Source of the DNA: Flavobacteriia bacterium
GTDB lineage: Bacteria; Bacteroidota; Bacteroidia; Flavobacteriales_D; Crocinitomicaceae
Length of the DNA stretch: 64,000 bases
NCBI GenBank assembly: GCA_947450325.1
Contig: CANFUT010000021.1
Coordinates: forward strand, 1-64,000
Direction of reading: 5' to 3'
Shown here: positions 7,203 through 14,594 of the stretch, in pieces
Layout: every line of letters starts with the position of its first letter
Position numbering within the stretch: position 1 is the first letter of the stretch
The notes under the pieces: model-generated
The model's input: the letters and a program-made list of their open reading frames with translations, nothing else
What the model was told of the DNA's origin: nothing
The model's database searches: none
Program-made: the position numbers and the translations under genes

Positions 7203-7808
7203 CTATTCTTTATTTCCTTTTACTTTTTCCCATGTTTCAAACATTTTCTCTTGAGAAGGTCTATTTTCTTCTACTTCAGTTAAAGCTTCAACTTCAATCA
7301 AAGTTTCTTGACATTCTTTGGGTAAAGCTTGATATAAAGCTGTTCCTTTGGTTTTCCATGCGATCATTTCATCAGAAACTTGCTTGATTATTTTCGCAGG
7401 ATTGCCAACGACCAAACTTCTTGTTGGAATTTCCATTTTGGCTGGAACAAAACAAAGTGCACCGATAATACATTCTGATTCAATTACAACGTCATCCATG
7501 ATCACACTGTTCATTCCAATCAAACAATTCTCACCAATAATTCCGCCATGAATAATCGCCCCATGACCAATATGAGCTCCTTTTTTTAAAATAGTGGTTG
7601 TTCCTGGAAACATGTGAATCGTACAATTTTCTTGTACATTACATCCATCTTCAATAATGATTTGTCCCCAATCACCGCGAATTGCAGCTCCAGGACCGAT
7701 GTAAACGTTTTCTCCAATGATGACATTTCCAGTTACAGAAGCTTTTGGATGAACAAAACTACTTGGTTTTACTACCGGAATAAAACCATTAAAAGCATAA
7801 ATTGACAT
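7203..7808 (-). CDS. Gamma-carbonic anhydrase-like hexapeptide protein, PaaY type
   Basis: This 201-residue protein has a left-handed beta-helix with many hexapeptide repeats (VTGNVIIGENVYIGPGAAIR). It matches the PaaY layout: it opens MSIYAFNGFIPVV and ends with helices carrying EMIAWKTKGTALYQ. The metal-site histidines are present in ENCTIHMFPG and KKGAHIGHGAIIHGG, as in gamma-class carbonic anhydrases. PaaY acts as a thioesterase protecting phenylacetate catabolism, but no other paa gene is nearby, so the substrate is uncertain. It lies head-to-head with tag (about 60 bp), so the two promoters share that gap. Confidence 0.85.
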   Translation of the reverse strand: MSIYAFNGFIPVVKPSSFVHPKASVTGNVIIGENVYIGPGAAIRGDWGQIIIEDGCNVQENCTIHMFPGTTTILKKGAHIGHGAIIHGGIIGENCLIGMNSVIMDDVVIESECIIGALCFVPAKMEIPTRSLVVGNPAKIIKQVSDEMIAWKTKGTALYQALPKECQETLIEVEALTEVEENRPSQEKMFETWEKVKGNKE

Positions 7809-7839
7809 TTTTTATTAATTGATGATTGTAAAAATAGCG

Positions 7840-7847
7840 TAAATTTG
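7840..7847 (+). promoter_or_regulatory. tag promoter, -7 element
   Basis: TAAATTTG fits TAnnTTTG and is 21 bp upstream of the chosen tag start codon, which supports the ATG at 7869. A start at the TTG overlapping the element would lie upstream of the expected transcript start. Confidence 0.5.
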
Positions 7848-7868
7848 CAAGCTATTCAAAATCAAAAA

Positions 7869-8420
7869 ATGAGTTATTGTAAATTCTGCGCAACAAAAGA
7901 TCCACAAGAAGTAAATCGCTTGTATCATGACACGCAATACGGTTTTCCGATTGATTCTGATGATGAACTTTTTGGTAGATTAATTTTGGAAATCAACCAA
8001 GCAGGACTTTCTTGGCAAACAATTTTATTGAAACAAGAAAACTTTAGAAATGCTTTTGATAATTTTTCGATTGAGAAAATAGCCGATTATGACCAAGAAA
8101 AAATTGATGAATTGTTGCAAAATCCTGGTATAATTAGAAATAGACTGAAGATTAACGCTGCAATACACAATGCAAAAGAAGTTTTGGCGTTACAAAAAGA
8201 ACATGGCTCTTTCAAAAATTGGTTAGAATTGAACGATCCAAAAACGAAAGATGAATGGGTTAAGTTGTTTAAAAAGAACTTTAAATTCGTCGGGGGAGAA
8301 ATAATCAATGAATTTTTAATGAGTGCTGGTTATCTAAAAGGTGCACATGAAGAAAATTGCGCGATTTTTGAGTTGGTTATTCAATCAAAACCTAATTGGA
8401 AAAAACACGAGAACATTTGA
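7869..8420 (+). CDS. tag: DNA-3-methyladenine glycosylase I
   Basis: This 183-residue protein is a constitutive base-excision repair enzyme that removes 3-methyladenine. The family features are present: N-terminal zinc ligand Cys4 (MSYCKFC), LYHDTQYG with His20, the catalytic-pocket segment LEINQAGLSWQTIL with Glu41, and the C-terminal zinc-ligand region GYLKGAHEENCAIF. Trp in the canonical RCxWC motif is replaced by Phe (CKFC), which is a moderate divergence. The longer frame starting at a TTG is rejected because a promoter element overlaps it. Confidence 0.93.
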   Translation: MSYCKFCATKDPQEVNRLYHDTQYGFPIDSDDELFGRLILEINQAGLSWQTILLKQENFRNAFDNFSIEKIADYDQEKIDELLQNPGIIRNRLKINAAIHNAKEVLALQKEHGSFKNWLELNDPKTKDEWVKLFKKNFKFVGGEIINEFLMSAGYLKGAHEENCAIFELVIQSKPNWKKHENI

Positions 8421-8458
8421 ATTTGTTTGGGTGTTTTCAGAAATGAGAATAAAAGAAA

Positions 8459-9118
8459 ATGAAGATGAAAATAGTAGGATTAATAATTGCGGTTTGTGTT
8501 TTCTCAAATGTAAGTCACGGACAATTTGCAATAGGAGGAGGACCAGCACTTTTGAAAGCTTTTGGTGTTCAACAACCTTATGTAGGCTTTCAAATTATGG
8601 GTGAATATCCCATTGATGAACAAAGTTCTTACTATGGTAAAATTTCATTCTATGGCAAGCATAAAGGTTTATCAACCTTGGTAGCTGTTAATGCTATTGA
8701 TGTCAACACACAACCAAGTTTTTTGGAAATAAATTCACGAAATACTTTTAATTACACAAGCATTGAAGGCGGTCGTAGATATTATTTCGGGAATGGTTAT
8801 GATTATGGTTTTGCTCCTTATGGCGGGACACATTTAATGGCCGTTTTTAATACCGCAAAATTGTCGACTGATGATTATGATAAATCTAAATATCAATTAA
8901 ATACAACTGACGTTAAAGGAAATATTTTTAGTTTGGCTTTTGGTTTGTCAGGTGGTGTTAAGAATGATTTCGCTTGGGGGACTTTGTATTTCGATGCGTC
9001 TTTTGATTATTTTATTTTGCTACAATCTACCAATAATCTAGCAACCAATGCTTTCAATGAACATGGAAGTCAATTGCTTTTTACATTTGGCTTGGGATAT
9101 AAGAAAACTATTTTTTAG
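8459..9118 (+). CDS. Outer-membrane beta-barrel-like secreted protein
   Basis: This 219-residue protein has a Sec signal (MKMKIVGLIIAVCVFSNVSHGQ) and a mature part of alternating strands rich in Gly, Tyr and Phe. Examples are GGRRYYFGNGYDYGFAPYGG and the terminal LLFTFGLGYKKTIF, ending in Phe as outer-membrane barrels do. The family resembles small PorT/OmpW-like proteins, but I cannot name it. It starts 38 bp after tag and may be cotranscribed. Its 3' end overlaps the convergent kinase gene by 11 bp. Confidence 0.7.
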   Translation: MKMKIVGLIIAVCVFSNVSHGQFAIGGGPALLKAFGVQQPYVGFQIMGEYPIDEQSSYYGKISFYGKHKGLSTLVAVNAIDVNTQPSFLEINSRNTFNYTSIEGGRRYYFGNGYDYGFAPYGGTHLMAVFNTAKLSTDDYDKSKYQLNTTDVKGNIFSLAFGLSGGVKNDFAWGTLYFDASFDYFILLQSTNNLATNAFNEHGSQLLFTFGLGYKKTIF

Positions 9119-10052
9119 AAAATAATCCTAAAAATTTTCGTTCCTTAATATTGTTTAAATCTTCCAAGATTTCAGTGAGATTCAAATATCTATTCTTTTG
9201 TGCATCAGTTAAAAATTGATCTAATTCGTCATCTTTTATATGGTTCGGCGATGTTTTAAAAGAATGTTTATAACACATTTTATTTAATATTGCCTGTAAA
9301 GATTTGTTGATATTTCCATGATTTGGAAGAGGATGCGTAATCTGTAAATTAGTCATCACACTTGGATTTGGGTGCATCAACGGCAATTTCCCTGCATAAA
9401 GTTGCCAAATTGAGATTCCAAGTGAGAAAATATCACTGGATTGATCTGCAAGGTGTAAACGATTCAAAATAATTTCTGGTGCCGAATAGCCCAAAGCGAA
9501 AAGTGTTTTTCTTTCTGTTAAATTGTTTTGATCTAAAGCCATTCCGAAATCAATCAAACTAAATTCTAATTTTTCCGAAGAATCGTCAACCAAAATATTA
9601 CTCGGCTTGATATCACAGTGAACAATGTTTTTTTCTGCTAATTCATCAAAAATAGGAATCAAGGCAGTAATCATTTTCTTCAAAAATTCCAATTGATTTT
9701 TGGATTTCAATTTTTTCCAATATTCGTTCAAAGGAATGCCTTTTTGGAAATTTCGAATCAAGATGATTTCTTGTTCGTTTTCAATAAAAAGGATGGTTTT
9801 CGGTAAATTTAGATGGGTAAAATCGAACAAAGATTCAAATCTCAAAACTCCCCACAAATGTCTATTTTGATGGGTTTTGACCATTTTTTTTAGCACGGAG
9901 AATTCGTTAGAAAGTATGTTTTTTATTAAATATACTTCGTTGAATTTACGCTTATTAGGTATTCCTAATTTATTTACTACTTCAAATTGATTCAGTAATT
10001 CAATTTCTTGAAAAGAGCTATTGGAAACAATCGAAGTAAGTGCTTGATTCAT
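9108..10052 (-). CDS. Cytosolic Hanks-type Ser/Thr protein kinase
   Basis: This 314-residue eukaryotic-like kinase has recognisable core motifs: candidate ATP-binding lysine in SVLKKM (Lys55), catalytic loop HCDIKPSN (Asp147, Asn152), metal-binding DFG (168-170) and APE (191-193), then DIFSLGISIWQLYAGKLP. The glycine-rich loop is weak (around LGIPNKRKFNEV), so nucleotide binding may be atypical. HCD instead of HRD means the activation-segment arginine is absent, typical of kinases not controlled by activation-loop phosphorylation. There is no membrane segment or sensor domain. It lies 9 bp downstream of trmH on the same strand, and its 3' end overlaps the barrel gene by 11 bp. Confidence 0.88.
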   Translation of the reverse strand: MNQALTSIVSNSSFQEIELLNQFEVVNKLGIPNKRKFNEVYLIKNILSNEFSVLKKMVKTHQNRHLWGVLRFESLFDFTHLNLPKTILFIENEQEIILIRNFQKGIPLNEYWKKLKSKNQLEFLKKMITALIPIFDELAEKNIVHCDIKPSNILVDDSSEKLEFSLIDFGMALDQNNLTERKTLFALGYSAPEIILNRLHLADQSSDIFSLGISIWQLYAGKLPLMHPNPSVMTNLQITHPLPNHGNINKSLQAILNKMCYKHSFKTSPNHIKDDELDQFLTDAQKNRYLNLTEILEDLNNIKERKFLGLFSKK

Positions 10053-10061
10053 GTTGTTAAA

Positions 10062-10739
10062 TTAATCATTTGCCTCCAGATCTGAACGAAATTTCTTTTC
10101 CAGTAAATCGCCTCCATTTAAGATTTTGGAGCACCAATTGATTTTTAATAGCGTTTGTTCTTCGTCAGACAATTTCCAATTCAAATCACTTTGTTCGAGA
10201 CGCTGACGAAGCGTGTTCAAAACAATGGCCACTGAAACAGAAATATTAAAACTCTCTGTAAAACCATACATTGGGATTTTTACAAATTCATCAGCCATTT
10301 CGACAACTTCTTCACTAATCCCTCGGCGCTCAGTTCCAAAAACCAAAGCGATTGGTTGTGTTAAATCTAAGTCGTAAATTGTTTGAGAATCAGTATGTGG
10401 CGTTGTTGCAACAATTTTATAACCTTTCGATTTCAAATCATTCAAACAATCTTTGGTCACGTTTTCACTGTTGTCGTAATTGTACATGTCCACCCATCTC
10501 CCTGCTCCCAATGCAATGTCGCGTTGGATTTTGTAGGTATTGTCTTTCTCGATAACATGCAAATCTTGCAAACCGAAACAATCACAAGACCTCAAAACCG
10601 CGCTGGCATTGTGTTCTTGATAGATATTTTCCATCACAACGGTTAAATGTTTGGTGCGATCTGCAGCAATTCTATCAAACATTTCCCTTTTATTTGGTGT
10701 GATAATCTCGTAAAAAGCCGCTAATATTTTTGAATTCAT
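10062..10739 (-). CDS. trmH: tRNA (guanosine(18)-2'-O)-methyltransferase
   Basis: This 225-residue SPOUT methyltransferase uses S-adenosylmethionine to methylate the ribose of G18 in the tRNA D-loop. All three SpoU motifs are visible: N-x-S-A-V-L-R-S in HNASAVLRSCDCFG (with the catalytic Arg), ALVFGTERRGIS, and IPMYGFTESFNISVSVAIVL, which forms the knot and cofactor site. Length and the trailing helical C-terminus agree with TrmH rather than TrmL. It sits between the hydrolase (8 bp upstream) and the kinase (9 bp downstream), so the three are probably one operon. Confidence 0.93.
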   Translation of the reverse strand: MNSKILAAFYEIITPNKREMFDRIAADRTKHLTVVMENIYQEHNASAVLRSCDCFGLQDLHVIEKDNTYKIQRDIALGAGRWVDMYNYDNSENVTKDCLNDLKSKGYKIVATTPHTDSQTIYDLDLTQPIALVFGTERRGISEEVVEMADEFVKIPMYGFTESFNISVSVAIVLNTLRQRLEQSDLNWKLSDEEQTLLKINWCSKILNGGDLLEKKFRSDLEAND

Positions 10740-10747
10740 AGCAAAAA

Positions 10748-11578
10748 TTAGATATTAGTAACTTGATCTACAAAGTCCAATACAATATCACAAACTTTAT
10801 TCAATGCTTCTGGCATTTGCTCTGAATTCCAAGGATGAGATGCACCGAAAACGTGATCTGTGTTTTCAATAACATTTAATTTCATCTTGGTCCAGTCAGC
10901 AATTTCTTTACCTTCTTCAATCGAAACAGAGGTATCGTCATAACCGTGGATGATGCAAACCGGTTTTTTCAATGCTTTTCCCGCAGTTTCAATGTCTAAT
11001 TCCGTTTGGTGTTCAATAAAATCTTCATATTGACTGAAATGATGCGGCATTTCTTGTTTTGTTCGCTGATTGGTAATCAAGCGAATGGTATTTTTTTTCC
11101 AAGCCTCAATCATTTTTGAATCTGCAAATCTTTTTTGAACAGAACTGATTGAAGCTAGCGTAATTACTGCGTGAATTCTACTGTTGGCACCATTCAAAAG
11201 CACAATTCCACCGCCGCGACTGTGTCCCATCAAATAGATTTCTGGCAAATTTTCAAATTGATTTTCTACCCAATCCAAAGCAAATTGAACGTCATTTTTC
11301 TCCATTGAATAGTTATTAGATGCAAAAGCTTCTAAATCGATAAAATCTAAGGGATTATCAATGGTTGTTCCGTTGTGAGTTAAGTTGAATTTACAGAATC
11401 CGAAACCTTGTTTTACGAAAAAATCACCCATCAAATTCCATGCGCCCCAGTCTTTGAAACCCATGTAGCCATGAACAAAGACGATAACTTTTTGATTAAA
11501 ATTAGAGGGAAGTTCCAGGTCAATTAAACCTTTGCGATTTTCACTTCCAACATAATATCCGTTGGTGATTTTTTTCAT
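10748..11578 (-). CDS. Alpha/beta-hydrolase
   Basis: This 276-residue hydrolase starts at the ATG at 11578; a TTG start 7 codons upstream is less likely. It has the oxyanion-side motif VHGYMGFKDWGAW, the nucleophile elbow GHSRGGG (Ser about 118), a candidate acid in IHGYDDTSV and the catalytic His in NTDHVFGASHPW, so the triad is complete. It has no signal peptide and is probably cytosolic. The Arg in GHSRGG recurs in bacterial dienelactone-hydrolase-like esterases. The substrate is unknown. It is probably the first gene of an operon with trmH and the kinase. Confidence 0.85.
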   Translation of the reverse strand: MKKITNGYYVGSENRKGLIDLELPSNFNQKVIVFVHGYMGFKDWGAWNLMGDFFVKQGFGFCKFNLTHNGTTIDNPLDFIDLEAFASNNYSMEKNDVQFALDWVENQFENLPEIYLMGHSRGGGIVLLNGANSRIHAVITLASISSVQKRFADSKMIEAWKKNTIRLITNQRTKQEMPHHFSQYEDFIEHQTELDIETAGKALKKPVCIIHGYDDTSVSIEEGKEIADWTKMKLNVIENTDHVFGASHPWNSEQMPEALNKVCDIVLDFVDQVTNI

Positions 11579-11717
11579 GATTTTGTTTTGGAAAGCCAAA
11601 TTTAGAAACTTTCATTGGATTTTTAAACTATTGGCTGAATCTCAATCGAGAACAAATTTCAAGATTTTAGCTGCAAAAATTTCGACCAAAATAAGTTAAG
11701 AATTCTTCAAATTGAAC

Positions 11718-11746
11718 TTTTGAACGATTAATTAATCTTATCTTTG
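11718..11746 (+). promoter_or_regulatory. Promoter of the epimerase-CBS/aroF/kdsC-like operon
   Basis: A TTTTG -33 element (11718-11722) and a perfect TATCTTTG -7 element (11739-11746) are separated by Bacteroidota-like spacing (20 bp start to start). The leader to the ATG at 11880 is about 130 nt. The -7 element and the 12 bases after it recur almost exactly at 15833-15852. Confidence 0.65.
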
Positions 11747-11879
11747 AACCCAAATTTGTGAACCAAAGACAAATATTTTTAGTTGAAAATTACTGACTTC
11801 TATCTGTTAAGATTTAAAGCGTTATTTTTATACTTATTATTTTGTTTTAATTCGTTCATTTTTAAATAAATAGGATTAA

Positions 11880-12884
11880 ATGAAAATATCTGCTTCCATA
11901 TATAGTGACAAGAAACGACCTTTGAAAGAAGTAATTCAAGATTTGGTTGATCACAATGTTGATTTGTTGCATGTGGATTGCAATGATGATTTATCTGTCT
12001 TTGATGACATTCGTCAAATTCGTTCTTGGTGTAATATTCCGATTGATTTACATATAATCACAGAAAATCCTTCTAAATACATGGATTTGTTGATTGAAAA
12101 TCCTGTTGAATATGTGACCTTCCAGTACGAAGATTTAAAAGAACCATTGGCTTTCTCGAAGGAAGTTACTGGAAAAAAAGGTTTGGCAATTATTACACCA
12201 ACTTCGATTGATGCCTTTGACGCATATGCCGAATATGATTTCATTCTAATCATGGCAACTATTCCAGGACAAAGTGGAGGCGTTTTCGATACTTGGAATT
12301 ACTCAAAAATCAGGTCTTTCAAGAAAAAATATCCTTCGAAATCAATCCATGTGGATGGTGGCGTAAATGCTGAAGTGTCGTTTATTTTGCGAAATATGGG
12401 CGTAAGTAGTTCTGTTTCTGGGTCATATTTGTTCAACGCACCAAGTATTGGTCACGCTTTAATGAATTTGACGCAAAGAGATGTTACTTCGCATTTCAAA
12501 GTGAAAGATTTCATGACTCCAATCAACGAAACTCCTTGTATTCAATACAACGATCTGAATTTGAAAAACGTCTTAGAGTCTATCGAAGCAGGACAATTGG
12601 GGTTTTGTATAGTCATTGGTGAAAATAATCAGTTCAAAGGATTGATTTCAAATGCTGACGTTCGAAAAGGATTGATTAAGCAATTGGATAATCTTTCGAA
12701 TGTAGATGCATTTTCAATGGTAAATGAAAATCCAGTTACAGTAAATGAAGAAAATACAGTCAACGAAATGTTGAATTTGATAAAAACATGTCCTTTTCCA
12801 GTAATGTATCTTCCTGTTATCAATGAAGATAGAGCAGCAACTGGAATTGTGACATTTGTGAATTTGATTAAAAGTGAATTATGA
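11880..12884 (+). CDS. Ribulose-phosphate 3-epimerase-like domain fused to a CBS pair
   Basis: The 334-residue protein has two parts. Residues 1-200 follow the RPE TIM-barrel pattern: ISASIYSDKKRPL (compare apSiLsaD), LLHVDCNDD with metal ligands His31 and Asp33, DLHIITENP with His58, MATIPGQSGG (phosphate loop) and IHVDGGVN with Asp159. All four metal ligands of RPE are kept, although the HVDVMDG motif reads HVDCNDD. Residues about 210-334 are a tandem CBS pair (VKDFMTPI, GLISNADVRKGL, TGIVTFVNLIKS), which usually binds adenine nucleotides. RPE interconverts ribulose- and xylulose-5-phosphate. The CBS part suggests allosteric control by energy state. It overlaps the DAHP synthase gene by 4 bp. 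Other TIM-barrel epimerase activity is possible. Confidence 0.82.
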   Translation: MKISASIYSDKKRPLKEVIQDLVDHNVDLLHVDCNDDLSVFDDIRQIRSWCNIPIDLHIITENPSKYMDLLIENPVEYVTFQYEDLKEPLAFSKEVTGKKGLAIITPTSIDAFDAYAEYDFILIMATIPGQSGGVFDTWNYSKIRSFKKKYPSKSIHVDGGVNAEVSFILRNMGVSSSVSGSYLFNAPSIGHALMNLTQRDVTSHFKVKDFMTPINETPCIQYNDLNLKNVLESIEAGQLGFCIVIGENNQFKGLISNADVRKGLIKQLDNLSNVDAFSMVNENPVTVNEENTVNEMLNLIKTCPFPVMYLPVINEDRAATGIVTFVNLIKSEL

Positions 12885-13879
12885 TATTACATTTAAAAGA
12901 AAATATTAGCGCACAAGAAGCACAACAATTGGCTGAGAAAATCAAAGCTTTTTATGTTGTATCCGAAGGTAAATCTGTATTAATTACAGGTTCTGGTGTG
13001 AAAGAAGTTCCTGCTGAATTAGATGGAAAAGTCGAAGATTCTTGGGTTTTCGCGAACGATATTCAATTGGCTTCAAAGAATTACCGGAGCGAAACTAGAG
13101 AGGTTAAAATCGGTGGAATTACGATTGGAGGAAATACCAAAAATACCGTTTTAATTGGTGGTCCTTGTTCGGTAGAATCAGAAGATCAAATTCGTGAGTC
13201 TGCTGAATTCTTGGTGAAACTGGGTTTAAGTACTTTGCGTGGAGGTTGTTACAAACCAAGAACGAGTCCTTATAGTTTCCAAGGAATGGGATTAGATGGT
13301 TTGAAATTATTGGCTAAAATGCGTGAAGATTACGGATTGAATGTCATCACAGAAGCACGTGACGCAACGCATATTGACGAAATCATCGAATATTCTGACG
13401 TAATTCAAGTCGGTGCAAAAGCAATGTACGATCAAGGAATTTTGAGAGCTTGTGCTAAAACACAAAAACCTGTTTTAATCAAAAGAGGGTTTGGTACAAC
13501 TTTACAAGAATTTGTGCAAGCTGCAGAATTTGTGCTTTCTGGAGGAAATGAAAACGTGATTTTGTGCGAAAGAGGAATTAGAACTTTTGAAACAGGAACA
13601 CGATTCACTTTGGATTTATGTGGCGTTGCTTGGTTGAAACATTACACCAATTTGCCAATTATTTTAGATCCAAGTCACGCAATGGGCTATGCTTATGGAA
13701 TTGCTGATTTAGCGCGCGGTTGTGTTGCAATGGGCGTTGATGGATTATTGATTGAAGCACACAGAAATCCGAAAGTGGCGAAATCTGATGCTTCTCAACA
13801 ATTGACACATCCAGAATTTGAAGCGTTGTTGAATTCACTACAACCTGTAGCAAACAGCGTTGGTTATAAAATGATTTAA
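12881..13879 (+). CDS. aroF: 3-deoxy-7-phosphoheptulonate (DAHP) synthase, type I-beta
   Basis: This 332-residue enzyme condenses PEP and erythrose-4-phosphate in the first step of the shikimate pathway. The N-terminal 75 residues form the ferredoxin-like regulatory domain found in Thermotoga-type DAHPS (HLKENISAQEAQQLAEKIKA). The barrel has GGPCSVES (93-100, metal ligand Cys96), RGGCYKPRTSPYSFQGMG with the DAHPS-specific KPRTS (125-129), LIKRGFG and LDPSHAMG. KDO8P synthases have KANRSS instead, so this is DAHPS and not KdsA. The start overlaps the upstream stop as ATGA, and its stop overlaps the next start as TAATG, so translation is coupled. Confidence 0.93.
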   Translation: MILHLKENISAQEAQQLAEKIKAFYVVSEGKSVLITGSGVKEVPAELDGKVEDSWVFANDIQLASKNYRSETREVKIGGITIGGNTKNTVLIGGPCSVESEDQIRESAEFLVKLGLSTLRGGCYKPRTSPYSFQGMGLDGLKLLAKMREDYGLNVITEARDATHIDEIIEYSDVIQVGAKAMYDQGILRACAKTQKPVLIKRGFGTTLQEFVQAAEFVLSGGNENVILCERGIRTFETGTRFTLDLCGVAWLKHYTNLPIILDPSHAMGYAYGIADLARGCVAMGVDGLLIEAHRNPKVAKSDASQQLTHPEFEALLNSLQPVANSVGYKMI

Positions 13880-14562
13880 TGATTTTTCTAGAACAAAATA
13901 CCAAAGGAATTTGCAGAAAATTCGGTTTAGATTTCAATGAATTACTAGCTGATTTTCAGGTTGATTCAATTTTTGAATTGGGAATTGCTGATTTAGAAGC
14001 TTTTGGCGACGAATATGAAGTTGATTTGCAATCTTTGCTTTTTAAACCATTGTTCAAAACAGACGAATTGACCATGAAATTGGCAAATATCAAAATGCTA
14101 ATTTTAGATGTTGATGGCGTAATGACAGACGGAGGAATGTATTTTGCTGAAAGTGGAGATCAATTCAAGAAATTCAACACCAAAGACGGAATGGGAATCA
14201 TTCATTTGGTAAAAAAAGGATTCCAAGTTGGAATTATTTCCGCTGGTTTTAAAGATGTTGGCGTAAGTGCTCGCGCCGAAATGCTGGGTATTCAGCATTG
14301 TTATGTTGGACGCGAACCAAAAATTAACATCCTCAGAAAATGGTGTGAAGAATTGAATATAACATTAGATGAAGTTGCCATGATTGGCGATGATATCAAT
14401 GATTTAGAGATAATGCAACTTATTGGGTTCAAAACTTGTCCTAAAGATGCAGTTGAAGTTATTAAAAAAGAAGTAGATTTGATCCTGTCAAAGAAAGGGG
14501 GAGAAGGTTGTGTGAGAGAATTTATTGACAATTATTTAGAAATAAATCCATTAGGAAGTTAA
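13879..14562 (+). CDS. KdsC-like HAD phosphatase with N-terminal extension
   Basis: Residues 66-227 are a C0-cap HAD phosphatase of the KdsC type: LILDVDGVMTDGG (nucleophile Asp77, acid Asp79), GIISAG, and MIGDDINDLEIM. KdsC removes phosphate from KDO-8-phosphate. Typical members are 160-190 residues and start just before the DxD motif. Here about 65 residues precede it (KFGLDFNELLADF, then DLEAFGDEYEVDLQSLLF), which look like a small helical domain. The first ATG overlaps the aroF stop by 1 bp, which favours the long form; an internal ATG at 14074 would give a standard-length enzyme. Neighbouring DAHPS and the epimerase raise the question whether the substrate is KDO8P or another ulosonate phosphate. 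Confidence 0.82.
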   Translation: MIFLEQNTKGICRKFGLDFNELLADFQVDSIFELGIADLEAFGDEYEVDLQSLLFKPLFKTDELTMKLANIKMLILDVDGVMTDGGMYFAESGDQFKKFNTKDGMGIIHLVKKGFQVGIISAGFKDVGVSARAEMLGIQHCYVGREPKINILRKWCEELNITLDEVAMIGDDINDLEIMQLIGFKTCPKDAVEVIKKEVDLILSKKGGEGCVREFIDNYLEINPLGS

Positions 14563-14594
14563 TTACCCCAATTTCTAAAGAAGAAAAGAATATT

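Noticed and set aside
7203-7808. Phenylacetate catabolic locus
   Set aside because: Only a PaaY-like protein is present; other paa genes are not nearby.
12881-13879. KDO-8-phosphate synthase (KdsA)
   Set aside because: The KPRTS motif and N-terminal regulatory domain are those of DAHP synthase, and KANRSS is absent.
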